A stretch of 64,000 nucleotides of DNA from Yamagishiella unicocca (GCA_003116995.1 BDSL01000205.1:1-64000), one strand, 5' to 3'. Positions 34,089-46,078 are shown, numbered from the stretch's first letter. Numbers and translations are program-made. The notes: generated by a model from the letters alone, not told the origin.

Positions 34089-37000
34089 ATGGCAAAGCGC
34101 TCGGAGTTCCTGCCCAAGACGCACGCCAAGTCGGTCTTTTGTCTTGCTGATAAAGACGTAAGTTCCTGGTCGCTTCTTAGCAGAGCGCGTTGCTGCTTTC
34201 TTCGTCGAGCAAGTCCATCACCATGCTCCCCGGTTTAGGCCAGATACCCTTCCGAAGTTTCAATGCACAACAGAGGCAGTGCTTTTAAATGGTTTTGATG
34301 CAGCGATCGGGAAGTCGCTTGCCTTCTGTATCGCGAGACCCGGGCCCCCCTCTTACGTCGGGTTACCGGGTTTTCTTGCCAGCATCGTCCCTCCGCGCTC
34401 CCTTACCGGCACCAGTATGCCCTTTACATGCCCCGGCATGACACATGATGACACCTTCTTGTTCCCAGACGCACTTCTCTTACCCGACCTCCCCACCTCC
34501 TTATCCCACGCACTCGCAGATCGAGCCCCTGCAGGCGGTTGAAAAGCGCAACCCGAGGTCGCGCAACGGACCCCCCATGAGGCTGTACGGCAGGGCCCAG
34601 GTAAGGAACCTCTATGTGCGAGAGACCACGGACATTCTCAGAAAGCACGTCTCTGGAATTGCAGAGCGGGTGCGCATGGAAGCGTTCCACAGGGCAGCTC
34701 CGAAACCGGGCTGGAACGGCCATGCAGCCCGCACGACGCTCCATTACGCTTCTGCCATCATCCCGCCATCCATTGCCCCTCCACGACCTCTCCCCTTCCT
34801 GTGGTAGCTTGAGGCGGTCGCACACCGTAAGTGGGGCGGACCCGAGGGCCTAGCTGCGGAGCAGCGCAAGAGGGAGGAGCGGAGGTCAGCGAGGTCAGCG
34901 ACGGCCGCCTTCGCCACAGCAGCTACAGCTACTGCTACCGCTGCTGCTACTTCGGGTGTGGGGGCAGGCGGGCCGCCCGTAGCGCCTCACGTCCATGCGG
35001 GCAGCGCCGCAGCTCCAGCTGAGGTCGCGTGGCTGGGCCTGTCCCCGCTGGTTTCGGAGCGGATACGTCAGGTGGTGCCCTGGACGCCAGCGCCGGGCCT
35101 CATCGCAGCGATGCCGGCGACGCAGCCGGCGGCAGCGACAGCACTGTCGCCGTCACCTTCGCCGTCACCGCCTGCAAAGCCAGGGCTCCCTGAAGCGGTG
35201 GCTGCCTTGGCTGGCGGGGCTGACGAGGACGATGCCGTCCCTTCCGCTTACTCATTTGAGGAGGAGGGGCGGGAGGGCCTTGTTGCGGCTAAGGCTGTGC
35301 GGCCGGGGCCGGGGATGCCGCGGGGGACACCAGCGGGCAGTGAGCGGCAGCGGGGAAGAGATGGTGAGCGGGGGTTAGTGGGTGTAGGGGTGGAAATGGT
35401 GGACCTTGTAGACAGCTCAGAGGAGGAGCGGGAGGAGGAGCGGGAGGAGGGGTGTGTGGAAGGCCAGCAGGGCTGCGCAAAAGGCCCTTGTCAGCGGCCT
35501 GTGGCTACATCTCACCAGCGGCACCAGCGGCACCAACATCGACGTGGCAGCAACAGGAGCGGCGGCGGCAGTGGTGGGGGGTGGCCGGGAGCGGCTGGAG
35601 CGGGAGGGACGGCTGTGCGTGGAGAGCCGGAGGATGAAGCTATTGTCATATTGTCATCCGATGATGGTGAGGATGGTGGTGATAGTGATGAGGAGGATGA
35701 AGGTGAGGAGGATGACGATGAGGGGCACGGCGGCAGGGGAGCTGACGTGGACGGGTCCCCAGGGCCGCAGATCTGCGGCCACGCCCGCGCCCAGCAACAC
35801 CAGCTCCAACACCAACATCATCAGCCCGGCAAGCGCAAGCGCGAGCACTCAACGACGGCGCCAGCTGTGCTCCTGCACCCGCCGCCTGCCGCTGAGGGCG
35901 CCGCAGCGGGGACTGCCGGAAGCTCGCCTGCAGCCGTTCTTGGAGAATACGTCCTGTACTGGATGAAGGTACGAACGGTATGGCCGCAGCCGCTGTTGCA
36001 CTTTTAAGGTCACATATGAAGGTCGCTGCAACACAATTCGGAACACTGCTCTGCCGCCGCGCCCTGCCGCTCTCCTCCCATGTCTTCCCCGTCTGGCCAT
36101 CTGCCCATCCACTGCCCATCCACTGCTGCGCCCATCCATTGCCTATCCACTGCCCATCCTCCGCCCACCCGCAGACCGCTGTGCGGGGCCACGAGAACCC
36201 CGCGCTGGACGCCGCTCGTGCCGCCGCGGAGCGCCTGCGCCTGCCGCTGCTGGTGGCTGCATTCGTACTGCCCGCCTGCCAGCCGTACGCCAACCACCGG
36301 CGGGTCAAGTTCCTGTTGGAAGGTGGGCCCCGGGCGCATGTCCGGATACGCAGCGGGGGCACTGCGCTGCGGAACTAGCCTGCGGAACTAGCCTGATGTT
36401 TGTGACGTAGAAAGCTCCACGGAAATCTCACCTGCTGGGATGGATCCTGGGAGGGAAAGCCGGGCGGGACCAGTCGTGCTAGGCGGTTGCACCGGCCCCC
36501 CGTTGATAGGCAATGCATGGTTCCAGGCCCCGCTCGAACCACGGCCCTTCAAGGAGCCTGGCACCCGCTCTCCCTTGACCTCGCAGGTCTCCGTGACGCG
36601 CAGCGGGAGCTCCGAGACCAGGGCCTGGACCTGCTCGTACACATGAACGGCGCCGCCGGTCCCACAAGCCCGGGCACGATGGCGGCAGCAGAGGAAACTC
36701 TAGGCGCTCAAGGGGTCGGCGATGCGGCTGCCGCTGCTGTTGCAGGTCCCGGCAGCGCGGGCGGCCGTGCGGATTGCCTCGATTGCGGTGTGTCGGCGGC
36801 GGCAGCAGGCGCCTGTGGGGCTGGTCAGCACGGCAGGAGCTTTGAGGCGGGCAGCATCGGAGGCCCGAGATGCATGGTGGAGCCCTCAGGACCGGGCTGG
36901 GCGGCTCTCCTATCGGCGGCGAGGCGAGCAGCCCTCGTGGTGACTGGTAAGTCGGTGGGTCGGTGGGCCGCGAGATCATTCCTGTGCTTTGGTTGGGGGC

Positions 37001-40000
37001 CAGTACAGGACACTTCGCGAACTCAGGTCCCCTGGTACTGCCCTGGTACTGGTACTCCCCTGGTACTCCTACACCCTATAAGGCCTTTTTACTAATGCAA
37101 CGCTTTCCCTCCCGGCCCCATCTACCAACATCGCGTTTTGATCGTCCTCCCGCCGCTGCTGCCACCGTCGCCTCTTTCTTCAGAGGACATGCCGGTGGAT
37201 CCAGATTCCGCCTGGTTGGAAGCGCTCGTACGGCAGCTGGAACTGGATCGCGAGGCCGGCGATGGCTCCGCCGCTGGCCCCCGCCCCGGCGTGTGGGCTG
37301 TTGACACGGCCTGCATAGTGCCCATGCGGCTGGTGGCCCGGGCGTACGACAGGGCGTACGCGTACCGCAGCGCGACGGAAGGTACGGTGGGGCGGGGGAA
37401 TGCGGGGAGGGCGGCACGGGCAGGCGTATGAGGACTTTAGTCGGTTGGAGCAGGGGTACGGCGTGCGCAAGCCCGCTGCAGTAGACGGCCGCTGCGAAGC
37501 TACGTTGAAGTTGCCGAGGGTGCAAACCACGGGCTGTGCTGTCGGCGAGCATACCCTGAGGCACTCATCGCTTTGTACTGTGTGCATACTTGGATAGGAC
37601 GCAAATGCCAATGAAGGTTAAATGGCGGGCCTCGCGGGCCTCCCTCCGCTGCCAAAATGGCGGCGCAGGTCTCCGACGGCAGCGGCTGCGAGCCGTCTAC
37701 GGCGCCGGCGCCGCCGGCAGCAGCCGACCAAGCAACGGACCCATGGGCCACTTCCTAGCGCCGAACGCGGGTGCCGCCGCCGCCGCTGCCGAGGCCGCGG
37801 CGGCCATGGACATCGACACCGAGGGGACCGGCGCCTCAAGGGCAGCAGTCCGGGGCGGCGTGAGCTCTTTGAGTTCGGGCGGCGGCGGCGGCAGCGGCGG
37901 CGGTGCTAGTGGCGTCCTGGGCTGGCACTCGCTGGACCTGCAGGCTCCAGGGTTGGACCTGGGCGCACTGGCCACCTCCCTCCCTGGAGTGGACCAGAGC
38001 GTGCGGGGCGTGTCACACATGGTGGGAAGGGGGCGGGTGGGGCGTCATGTGAAATTGTGGATGGGGTTTGTGGCGGTAATGAGAGGAGAGCCCGTGAGTC
38101 GCTACTGACCCATGGTGGGTAGGAGGGGTAGGTCCTGACGTGGGGCAAGGTCCTGAAGTCGGGCGGCATGCGTCAGAGGACGTCATCGCCGTGTAATGCG
38201 TCCCCGGAGGTGCGTCGCAAGGAAGTCGTCAGCGTCTGAGCGGACGAACCTTCTAGACTACCGTAGCCCTCTGAGCCGTTCCTGCGACGTCCTCCACCTG
38301 CCGCCAAACCCTTCCTGCCCCCGCTGTCACTGATATCATTGTTGCTGCTGCTCGTGCTGCTGCTGCCCCCGCTTTCACTGCTGCCCGTATGCTGCTGCTG
38401 CTGCTGCTGTTGCTGCTGCCGCGGCAGCTGGGAGGCAGCCGAGCCGGCTACGCGCGGTGGGACAGCTGGCGGCGCGGTGGGGGTGTGGGCCGCTACGCCG
38501 CCACGCGGAACAACGCGCTGCAGCGCTCTGGCACCAGCCGCCTGTCGGCATACCTGCACTGGGGGATGGTGTCGCCGTTCAGGTGGGGGCTGGCGCGCGG
38601 GTCGAGTCACTCACCCAGGCACGGCACAAGCCGGGCTTAGAGAGCCCCAGCGCGTCTGGCGCATCGCGGGGACACGGCGCGGGGCCGGAGAGGCATGTGT
38701 CCCCATCAACGACCACCGCACCCCATCGGTCCATAGCCGCGGGTGGTCAGACCTGCAGCTGCCTCCACACCTGCAGCTGCCTCCACACCTGCAGCTGCCG
38801 CTGCTGCTGCAACCCTTGCTGCCTTCCGACCACATCCCGCCGCCCCACCAGGATCGCGCGGGAGGCCGCCGCCAGCGGCGGCTCCGGCTCGTCCAAGTTC
38901 CTGGACGAGATGCTAGTGTGGCGGGAGCTGTCGTACAGCTTCTGCCACCACAGGTGTGTGTCCCCGTATTCCTCCGACCGCCATCCGCCCGCCGTTGCGC
39001 CGCCAGGTCGCCCACATGAACCGCAAGCCGTGAGCAGGCGGCCTCTCCCCCTTCCGTTCGCAAGCCGTGACTCTCCGCTGCAACGAGATGGATTTGATAA
39101 AATGTACTATATGCCCGTAAGGGGGACTACTTTGTCCATTTTGGGGTAATACAGCTACGCGCCTCTGTCCTTTAACGAGTATCTTCGATCGTTCCCCTTG
39201 TTGGAAACACCATCCCCTTCTCTTCTTCGAGGCGCCCTCCTCGAAACTCACGGCTCACCCAGCTCTCAACCCTCTCCTCAACCCTCCCTCCCAACCCTCC
39301 CTCCCAACCCTCCCTCCCAACCCTCCCTCCCAACCCTCCCTCCCAACCCTCCCTCCCAACCCCCCTCACTACCCCCTCACTACCCCCCTCACTACCCCCC
39401 TCACTACCCCCCTCACTACCCCCCTCACTACCCCCCTCACTACCCCCTCACTACCCCCCTCACTACCCCCCTCACTACCCCACTCTCACCCCAGGTACCA
39501 GCTCCTGGAATCGCTGTCGGTGCTGCCCCGCTGGGCGCAGGACACCCTGGCGGCACACGCGAGCGACCCACGGGCCACCAAGACGTTGCAGCAGCTCGAG
39601 ACAGGCACTACGGGTGAGTCCGTGCGCTTGCGCGCACAAATCATGTGGGGAAGAGAAAGTCGGTGAAGTGACAAGGAGGAACCGTATAGCTAGCTTGGGA
39701 GCCTCCCTGTGCTCGGTCTTCCGAGCACAGGGACATTGGGGGTTTGAGAAGAGAATCCGCGAATCCACGGCCGACAAACCGAGGGCGGTGAAGGCGACGG
39801 TCCATTGGGGGGGAGCTTCCTGTTACAGCATTATGTTGTTCATTTGGCACCGAATGGACTTTGGTACCCGCATGGCCCCCCTCTCTCCGCCCCACCACGC
39901 ATGATCATCCCATGCCCACGTCATCATGCTCGTCATCATCGTCATATGATGATTGATGATTGTCATCACCGTCGTCGCGGACTGCCATTGTGCCCAGGTG

Positions 40001-40866
40001 ACGCCTTCTGGGACGCCGCCCAGCGGCAGCTCGCGACCCACGGCGAGCTGCACAACAACGTGCGCATGACGTGGGGTAAGGCCCTCCTGGGCTGGTGCTC
40101 CTCGCCCCAGCAGGCGCTAGCCACCACGCTGCACCTCAACCACCGGTGGGTGCTGGCAGGGTGCTGGGTGGCTGGACGGATTCTTGGGCCGGGTGGATGG
40201 ATCCGCGAGCAGGGGGGCTCGGGCCTCCCCCGCCCCCGATCCGAGGTCGGGGTTAGGGTGGCGGTGGATACGGCTGCTGCGCTTCACAGCTGCTCCGTCC
40301 TCTGGCATCGTAGGAGGCTACCTACCGGCAAACCAGTCCTCCTTCCCCAAAACATGTCGCCGGCGGCCCGAAAAGTAGTCGCCGGCCAATTTGTGTCCTC
40401 GTATGTCTGTTTCTACCAACTTGATTGTTATAAAATACCATAGTTTGTTATTTGTGTCGTGTGACCGGGTCTTCTTGTCATTCCCCCCCAAACGTTTCCT
40501 AAACGAATTTACTCCTTTCCTAAGAGCCGACCTATGGGATGCCTCTCAACGCCTTCCCTCCCCCCCCCATCCTGTGCACAAGGTATGCAACCTCTCACCC
40601 CCCGCATTCCCGCAGTCCCTGCCGCTATTGCCGTTATGTCAATCCACCGCTGCACTCCTGCTACCGTGCTGACGTGTCATGCTGCCAGGTACGCCCTGGA
40701 CGGCTGCGACCCCGCCAGCTATGGGGGCATACTCTGGTGCTTCGGACTCTTCGACGGCCCCAAGGACCCAGCAGCCACACCCGTCTCCGGATCGCTGCGG
40801 CGCCGCCCGACCGGCTCTCACGCCCGCCGCATGGACCCGGTGTCGTACGCCGCGCTGCCGGCGTGA
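34089..40866 (+). CDS. Photolyase with N-terminal XPA C-domain-like region (probable fusion)
   Basis: Twelve exons: 34089-34157, 34520-34600, 34808-35968, 36175-36322, 36587-36946, 37184-37381, 37669-38021, 38428-38582, 38852-38953, 39495-39613, 39998-40145, 40689-40866; phases agree, 1023 aa. Residues 1 to about 75 resemble the DNA-binding C-terminal part of XPA (KTHAK, DKDIEPL, KRNP, MRLYGRAQLE, KWGGPEGL) but lack its zinc finger. Then comes a long disordered acidic linker with two SUMO-interaction-like motifs and GKRKRE (391-396), a nuclear-import candidate. From about 428 the photolyase domain starts (YVLYWMK, RGHENPALD), with LVVTEDMP, VDTACIVPMRLVARAYDRA, SRLSAYLHWG (827-836), the FAD-region motif HGELHNNVRMTWGKA (930-944) and LNHRYALDG at the end. 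This pattern fits a class-II-related bacterial-type photolyase branch. Predicted role: light-driven pyrimidine-dimer repair; substrate class not determinable here. Confidence 0.88.
38339..38425. repeat. CTG-rich tract in photolyase intron 7
   Basis: CTGCTGCTG-type units with occasional CGT and GTT interruptions fill the end of the intron and act as the polypyrimidine-like run up to the exon 8 acceptor (GCGGCAG). It generates poly-Leu and poly-Cys frames only. Confidence 0.85.
38752..38806. repeat. 18-bp repeat, three copies, photolyase intron 8
   Basis: Three tandem copies of an 18-bp unit containing CTGCAGCTGCCTCCACAC, in the intron just upstream of exon 9. Confidence 0.85.
39270..39484. 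repeat. Two adjacent pyrimidine minisatellites in photolyase intron 9
   Basis: First CAACCCTCCCTC-type 12-bp units (about 39270-39360), then CACTACCCCCCT-type units of 12-13 bp (about 39366-39480). The second ends directly at the exon 10 acceptor, so it doubles as an extreme polypyrimidine tract. Confidence 0.92.
39704..39733. other. Perfect 13-bp inverted repeat (hairpin) in photolyase intron 10
   Basis: TCCCTGTGCTCGG, a four-base TCTT loop, then CCGAGCACAGGGA. It sits 15 bp upstream of the copy of dispersed element 3. In an intron it is more likely part of a mobile-element remnant than a terminator. Confidence 0.85.
39748..39795 (-). repeat. Dispersed element 3, copy in photolyase intron 10
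   Basis: Reverse complement of the sequence at 27131-27176, including the GCGAATCCACGGCCGACAAA core. Flanked by the 13-bp hairpin on its left. Confidence 0.8.
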
Positions 40867-41140
40867 TGCCACACGGCGACGTCACAGCGACGACGTGGTG
40901 TTGTCCGTGCAAGTGGCTAGCTGGCTGGCCTGGCGCAGCATTAAAAGCGGCGGTGTTGCCGTTTCTTGCCCAGGGCTGATACAGGGGAAGCAGTGGGAAC
41001 CATGCCTCTCTGGCATGAAGGCGTTGGGGAGGAAACCGACTGGGCGCAGAGGAGCGAGAGCTGTTGACGAGCGTGTTCCTGGTCGTGAGGTGGCATGCTG
41101 AGCTTGCATTTCAATTCCTGATGCAGGGACGCAGCTGATT

Positions 41141-41145
41141 TGTAA
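41141..41145 (+). terminator. TGTAA polyadenylation signal, photolyase gene
   Basis: TGTAA lies 275 nt after the stop codon of the photolyase fusion. TGTAA is the established chlorophyte (Chlamydomonas-type) polyadenylation signal. Confidence 0.65.
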
Positions 41146-43012
41146 CATAACGCGTAGGCACCACCGTACCATTATCAGCCAACGCCGCGGGCAAGGGGTT
41201 TACAGAAGACTCCTGCGCATTACATTTAATCTTCTACAGCCACACCAAATACTCGCGAGAGGAGCCTCAGCCCCTTTGCAACCTAGCGCCACAACGGGCC
41301 GAGCCAGGGCGGAAGCGGTGCGATAGGCAGATACCACCACCATCGCACCGACGGGTCGAACGGTAACCGTCATCTTCCCTCAACGCCTCCCAACGCCGAC
41401 CCTCCCACTGCATCAATATATCGACTGACGGCGGTATTCGTAATCCCGCGCCACGGGGCCGAGGATGGACGGAGATCCGAGAAGCACCGAAAACACGTGT
41501 CCTAGTGCCGCTCCGGGACCGGCGACTCGAAACTCGCCGCCATTCTTTGAACCATGAATTTTTACTACAAACTGACAACAGGCACCAAACGCACACCGCG
41601 ACAAGCGTAAGACCACCTACTGATCATCGAACTGTCCGGAACAAACTGGATATCCGACGGCCGTACAGTCGATAGTCAATCCCACGACTACCGCAGCCGA
41701 CGCCACACCACACCAGGGGAGGGCGGGAGGACGGGGACTCAATTTCAGCCGACTCGAATTCAGCTGCGCCAAGCCCGTCAACACACAGACCTCCACGACA
41801 AGCAGGCGTCCACTCAAGAATGCATTCGTCCGTCCGTACGTTGGGGAATACAAAAAGATGAGATGACAGTACAAATGCGCCTTTTCAGGCCGGCCCCCTG
41901 GGAAGCGGCCCCCACCACCGACTTGACAATCAAGATGTTGCCAACTAAGGAAGCGAGGAAGAATTTAGTTAGGAGGTTTTTTGGGATATGTAGGGAGATC
42001 TAAACCGGTACAAGACGGAAAACTGCTTTGAATATGCATGCCTCGTAAAACACACATGGCCAGCGGCGGCGGCGCTGCAGGATGCAACCGCCTGCGCAAC
42101 CGCCTTAAAACGAAAAGCAGGCTACCCATGTAGGGGTAGGCCGCCGGGGCGCACACGCCGACCCGGGGGTCGCCAGCAAGCACAACCAATCGGCACGTAT
42201 GAGGAACCAGCGACACACCGAGCCCAGCCCGCCCAGCGCGACAGCCCGTCCGAAAGCAGCATGCGCTCCCACAAGGTCCCGTCCGCATTGCGTCCTAATG
42301 CAAGCTAGCAACCGTGGTGCACCCTCAGCTCATCGCCCCACCCCGCAGGAGGGGTGGGTGCAGAGCTACCAGCAGGCCACATGGAGCTGTGTAGAAACCG
42401 CCGCCCTGGGGACCGGTGACAGCCGCCGAATGGCCGGCAGCCTAGTCGTGCTGCGTGGCAGAGCGCTGAGGCTCCGCTCGGATCGCAGAGTCTTCGGCGA
42501 GGCCGCCGGATTAGTGTAGGACCCGACGCTCGTGGCCGGACTCAACAGCACCACCCCACCCACCCCCATCCCCAGGGGTTCGGCACGAGTTCACCACGCC
42601 TCGACGAGAGTTCAATTCGCGGTTACTTCCATCAAAAAGATCGTCACGAACCCGTAAATGCAGTCCGTTGATATGTTTTTAAGCGCCGAGGGGCGCCGCC
42701 GTATCTTCGCGCATGGCAAGAAGTCAGGACTGCGCGAAGTGCATCCTGCCGCTGCCGCGTCCAGCGTGCCAGCTGGGCGGCGGGGGCACGAAACCCGTCC
42801 CCTGGTTCGCCCCCGCCCTCCCCCGTCCCGGCCCGCACAACTTCCGCAGCCAGCCCACATTCGCGGCGCCACAAGACAGTGTCGTCGTACGGCCACCGTT
42901 TTTTCCGTACGGTTTCCGGCACGCTGCGAAGCAACGTAACGTATACTAAGCTCATGAAGGGGTAAATGCCTCGTCTCGCCTAAGCCCGCCCTGTCAGTCT
43001 CCCTCTTAAACA

Positions 43013-43135
43013 TTTCCGCTCCCCGCGAATATAGGATGTACCCTCTACCCTCCGGAATCCCGCTCCCCGCAAATTGAATGTGCCCCTCTATCCTCGGGAA
43101 TTCCGCTCCCCGCGGACTGATTTTACCTTCCCCGC
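43013..43135. repeat. Diverged tandem repeat with CCGCTCCCCGC core (three copies)
   Basis: The core CCGCTCCCCGC occurs at about 43016, 43069 and 43107, each followed by a GAAT/AAAT/GGAC variant and separated by pyrimidine-rich CCCTCTAYCCTC text. Spacing is uneven (about 53 then 38 bp). It lies 3' of the cyclin gene. Confidence 0.7.
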
Positions 43136-43415
43136 TCCCTACCTCCCCTCCTCTGCTTCTACCTTTCACCCGCTGCTCCGCCTGGCTGCGGCTGCCGAGG
43201 TTGCTGCGGCAGCCACTTCTTCCCGGCAGCACGCAGCCGCCGCACACCAGGTGCACGGCGAAAAAGGCCCCCTCCCTTGCCTCGCGAACCCTGGTCGCAA
43301 GCGACACATAATCGCGGGGTCTCGCCCACCTCCCGTCACGGGCAGCCGCCCGAGGCCATACACCACCTCCACCTCCATCTCCACCTCCGCCACCGCCGGC
43401 AAGGCCCCAATCCAA

Positions 43416-45686
43416 TCACCGGCGCGGCGCCGTGACGCCATCATCATCGTCGTCGTCCTCGTCGTAATAGACGCTCTGCGAGGCAGAGGGCGTCGCTGAC
43501 GCTGACGCGCCGCCCACTGACGAGTCAATGCTGCTGCGGCGCACGGAGGAGCGCTTCTCGCTGCTCTGGCTGTGGCCAGACATGGAGCGGCGCTTACGCC
43601 GCAGAGAGGAGCTCCAGCCCTGAGGGGGGAGAGGCGGGTGATGGTGCCGTGGCGGGTCGGCCCGGGCGGGAGGAGTGCGTGCGGTGTCGGGTGGAGCGAC
43701 GGCTGGGTTTGCGGCACGCCGCAGCCGCAGCAGAGGTGTGACTACTGGTAGCGGTGGGTACTGCGGGCTGGGTGGCCGCCTCCAGGGTGGGCACTGCGGG
43801 CTGGGCGGCCTCCTCGATGCCATAATGCGCACCGCGAGGCTCGTCGTCGCTGCATGCTCCGTTGCACGATTGAGGCGTCCTGACGCGGCTTTGCCTCCTC
43901 GCTGCTGCGTCCTGCCTCCTGTATTTGATTCTGCCACCTCCTCGCCTGCTCCCTACCGCTACGCGCCCCGCCATGCCCCGCCCGCCCCAACCGTAACCAA
44001 TCCAACGCCCCGCGCCACCTGGGTGGGAGTACATACCACCACCACCACCACCCCGAACACCACCGCCAACCCAGCAGGTGGCGAGTTCCCTCCGCACAGA
44101 CACCCCCATCAGGTCGGGGTCCCTAGACCGTAGGCCCTTTCATGCCGACGAAAATCCCGTCCCAGCCCCCCTCACCGCCCCACTACCCCGCCCCAGGCCC
44201 CCTCACCGCCCCCGCCGCCTCACCTCGCCCTGGCCAATCACCAACGTCCCCGCCACCAGCTGCTTGAGCACGCAGCGCAGCTCCTCCCACGGCACGTGCA
44301 ACCGGTAGTCCAGCAGCCGCAGCATCTCCAGCTCCAGCCGGTTGATCTCCTGGGCGCTGACGCCGCCCACCTGCGGGTGCCAGTGGGTGCCAGCGTGTTC
44401 TTCAAAACTATTACACAGTGGGTGCCAGCGTGAGTGGGTGGGTGGGCGGTCGGCGGTCGCCGCGAGGACTTCCTTCCGCGTCACGTCCAGAGGAGCAGCG
44501 CCCCAGTCAGCCGCACGCACCCTGCCATAGAAGGCGTTGTTAAAGTAGTGGTCGTCCGTCAGCTTCGCCGCCAGCATGACGCCGGTCAGCAGCAGCCGGT
44601 GGACGTTGAGCGGCGTGGGCAGCATGTCGGGGTCGCGCTGCGAGCAGATGGTGGGCGCTCATTTACGACAGCCGTTGGGGGCGGACTTGTGTGGGGAATG
44701 TGCAGTCTGCAGTGACACGCGTGGACCCCTGCGGCGCCCTTCCCCGGGTCCCCGGGTCCACGGTTCCTCAAAACCCCCGGGTACACGTTCTCCGAGCCTC
44801 TTCCGCGTTGCCGGTCTACAGGGCAGCTTCCCCCCTCAGTCACATCCCCATCACCGTTATCATCGCGCTGTCCTCGCTTCCCTCCCAAGCAAGTAATTAC
44901 CTGCCCGAGCAGATCCATGTACACCAGTGACATGACGAAGCACACCGGGCTGCACTTGGTGTACTTCGCTACTCGCTCAACATAAGCTTGCAGCCCAATG
45001 GGTGGTGGGCGCAGACCGTGGAAAACTGTAAGCTTGCCAGTTGGCATCATGTGCTGGCTCCCCACCTACGAAGCCAATACCAGGCGATTAGCGAGAGATG
45101 CCATTTGACAAAGGCAGCCCGTCAATTCGGTGTAAAACTACCTCACAGAGGTTTGTGCAACTGCATGCGACCGTAGGGCGGTGACCGCATGTGTGCAACA
45201 CATGCACACCCCTCTTCTCCTACCGTGCTTGACGTGAACCGCTCCTGCAGCTCGTTCTTCTCCACATTGCTTTCTAATACGGCTGTTATAAGCTTTATCA
45301 GGCGTGGGCTGGTCCCCGTGGTGTCGACTACTTGCCTGCAAAGCCAAGTCACACGGATAAGGACCAACAAAGTCAAAGCAAAGCCGAGCAAAGCCGAGCT
45401 TACAGAAGGTTAAACAGCTCCTCAGCTTCGCTACTGGTGTCGACGACGCCTGATGCGCGGCGTACGCGCGACCCATACGTGAAAGACCTGGCGCCTGTCG
45501 CTGACACATACTGCGCTGAGGAGCTGGGCTCGTCTGTTTCCGTGTCCGTGACGGCCGGGCTGCCCCTCAACGGCCCCGACGCCGAGCGAAAAAGGGAGAA
45601 ATGAACCTGCAGAATGGGGGAGCCCCACCTATCAGCCCTAACGCGAAGGACCTATAGTCTACCTCCTTGTCATTGAGTCCTTCCAT
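43416..45686 (-). CDS. U/P-type cyclin (PHO80-like)
   Basis: Cyclin partner of a CDK, by family probably of the plant CYCU/yeast Pho80 group. Seven exons (minus, 5' to 3'): 45686-45663, 45606-45404, 45335-45224, 45032-44901, 44637-44521, 44370-44224, 43619-43416; phases agree, 312 aa. The cyclin box is clear: TVFHGLRPPPIGLQAYVERV, KYTKCSPVCFVMSLVYMDLL, LNVHRLLLTGVMLAAKLTDD, YFNNAFYGRVGGVS, EINRLELEMLRLLDYRLHV. The C-terminal exon adds a basic/Ser-rich stretch (RRKRRSMSGHS, a possible nuclear signal and phosphosite cluster) followed by a six-Asp acidic run. The first exon is only eight codons and is the weakest part of the model; the AAG acceptor of exon 4 is also less typical. The gene lies about 390 bp downstream of the receptor-kinase 3' end on the same strand. 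Confidence 0.85.
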
Positions 45687-46073
45687 GGAGCAATACGTAG
45701 AGCAGAAAACTAGATCATGCGGCTCCGTAAGGGTAACAATCCACAGGCAGGCAAGAAAGGGCTTGCCAAAGGCAAAGCCTCACCTCCTTGACCATCCCAG
45801 TACGGCCCCCGCGATTGCCCTAACAATTTGGAGGCAACGCAGGGGCCTTAAGTCGGAAGGTGAGCGCAAGCGATACAAAGTCGTCCTTAAGGTTATGTTC
45901 ACAACACAGGTTGAAAGCGTTAAAATGATTGACTTGATGTCGTTTATGTTTGCGTCTTGTGTTCTGCGTGTGGAGAGACATGCGCGAACACAGGGACAAA
46001 GTGGCTTACAAGGCACCCGAATACGGCATGCACCCGCCGTCATCGCAAACAAGAGCAGTAAATAACGGATAAT

Positions 46074-46078
46074 TTACA
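46074..46078 (-). terminator. TGTAA polyadenylation signal, receptor-kinase gene
   Basis: TGTAA on the minus strand about 230 nt past the kinase stop codon. Position and motif fit a green-algal 3' end. Confidence 0.65.

Larger units (their letters stand above)
40867..43415. other. Convergent intergenic region between photolyase and cyclin genes
   Basis: About 2.5 kb with no supported gene. The left edge holds the photolyase 3' UTR and its TGTAA. Open frames at 41617-42519 on both strands have no recognisable features. The right part carries a diverged tandem repeat at 43013-43135. Confidence 0.5.

Noticed and set aside
41617..42519. Frames on both strands in the photolyase-cyclin gap
   Set aside because: No recognisable motif, and overlapping frames on opposite strands are typical of GC-rich non-coding DNA.
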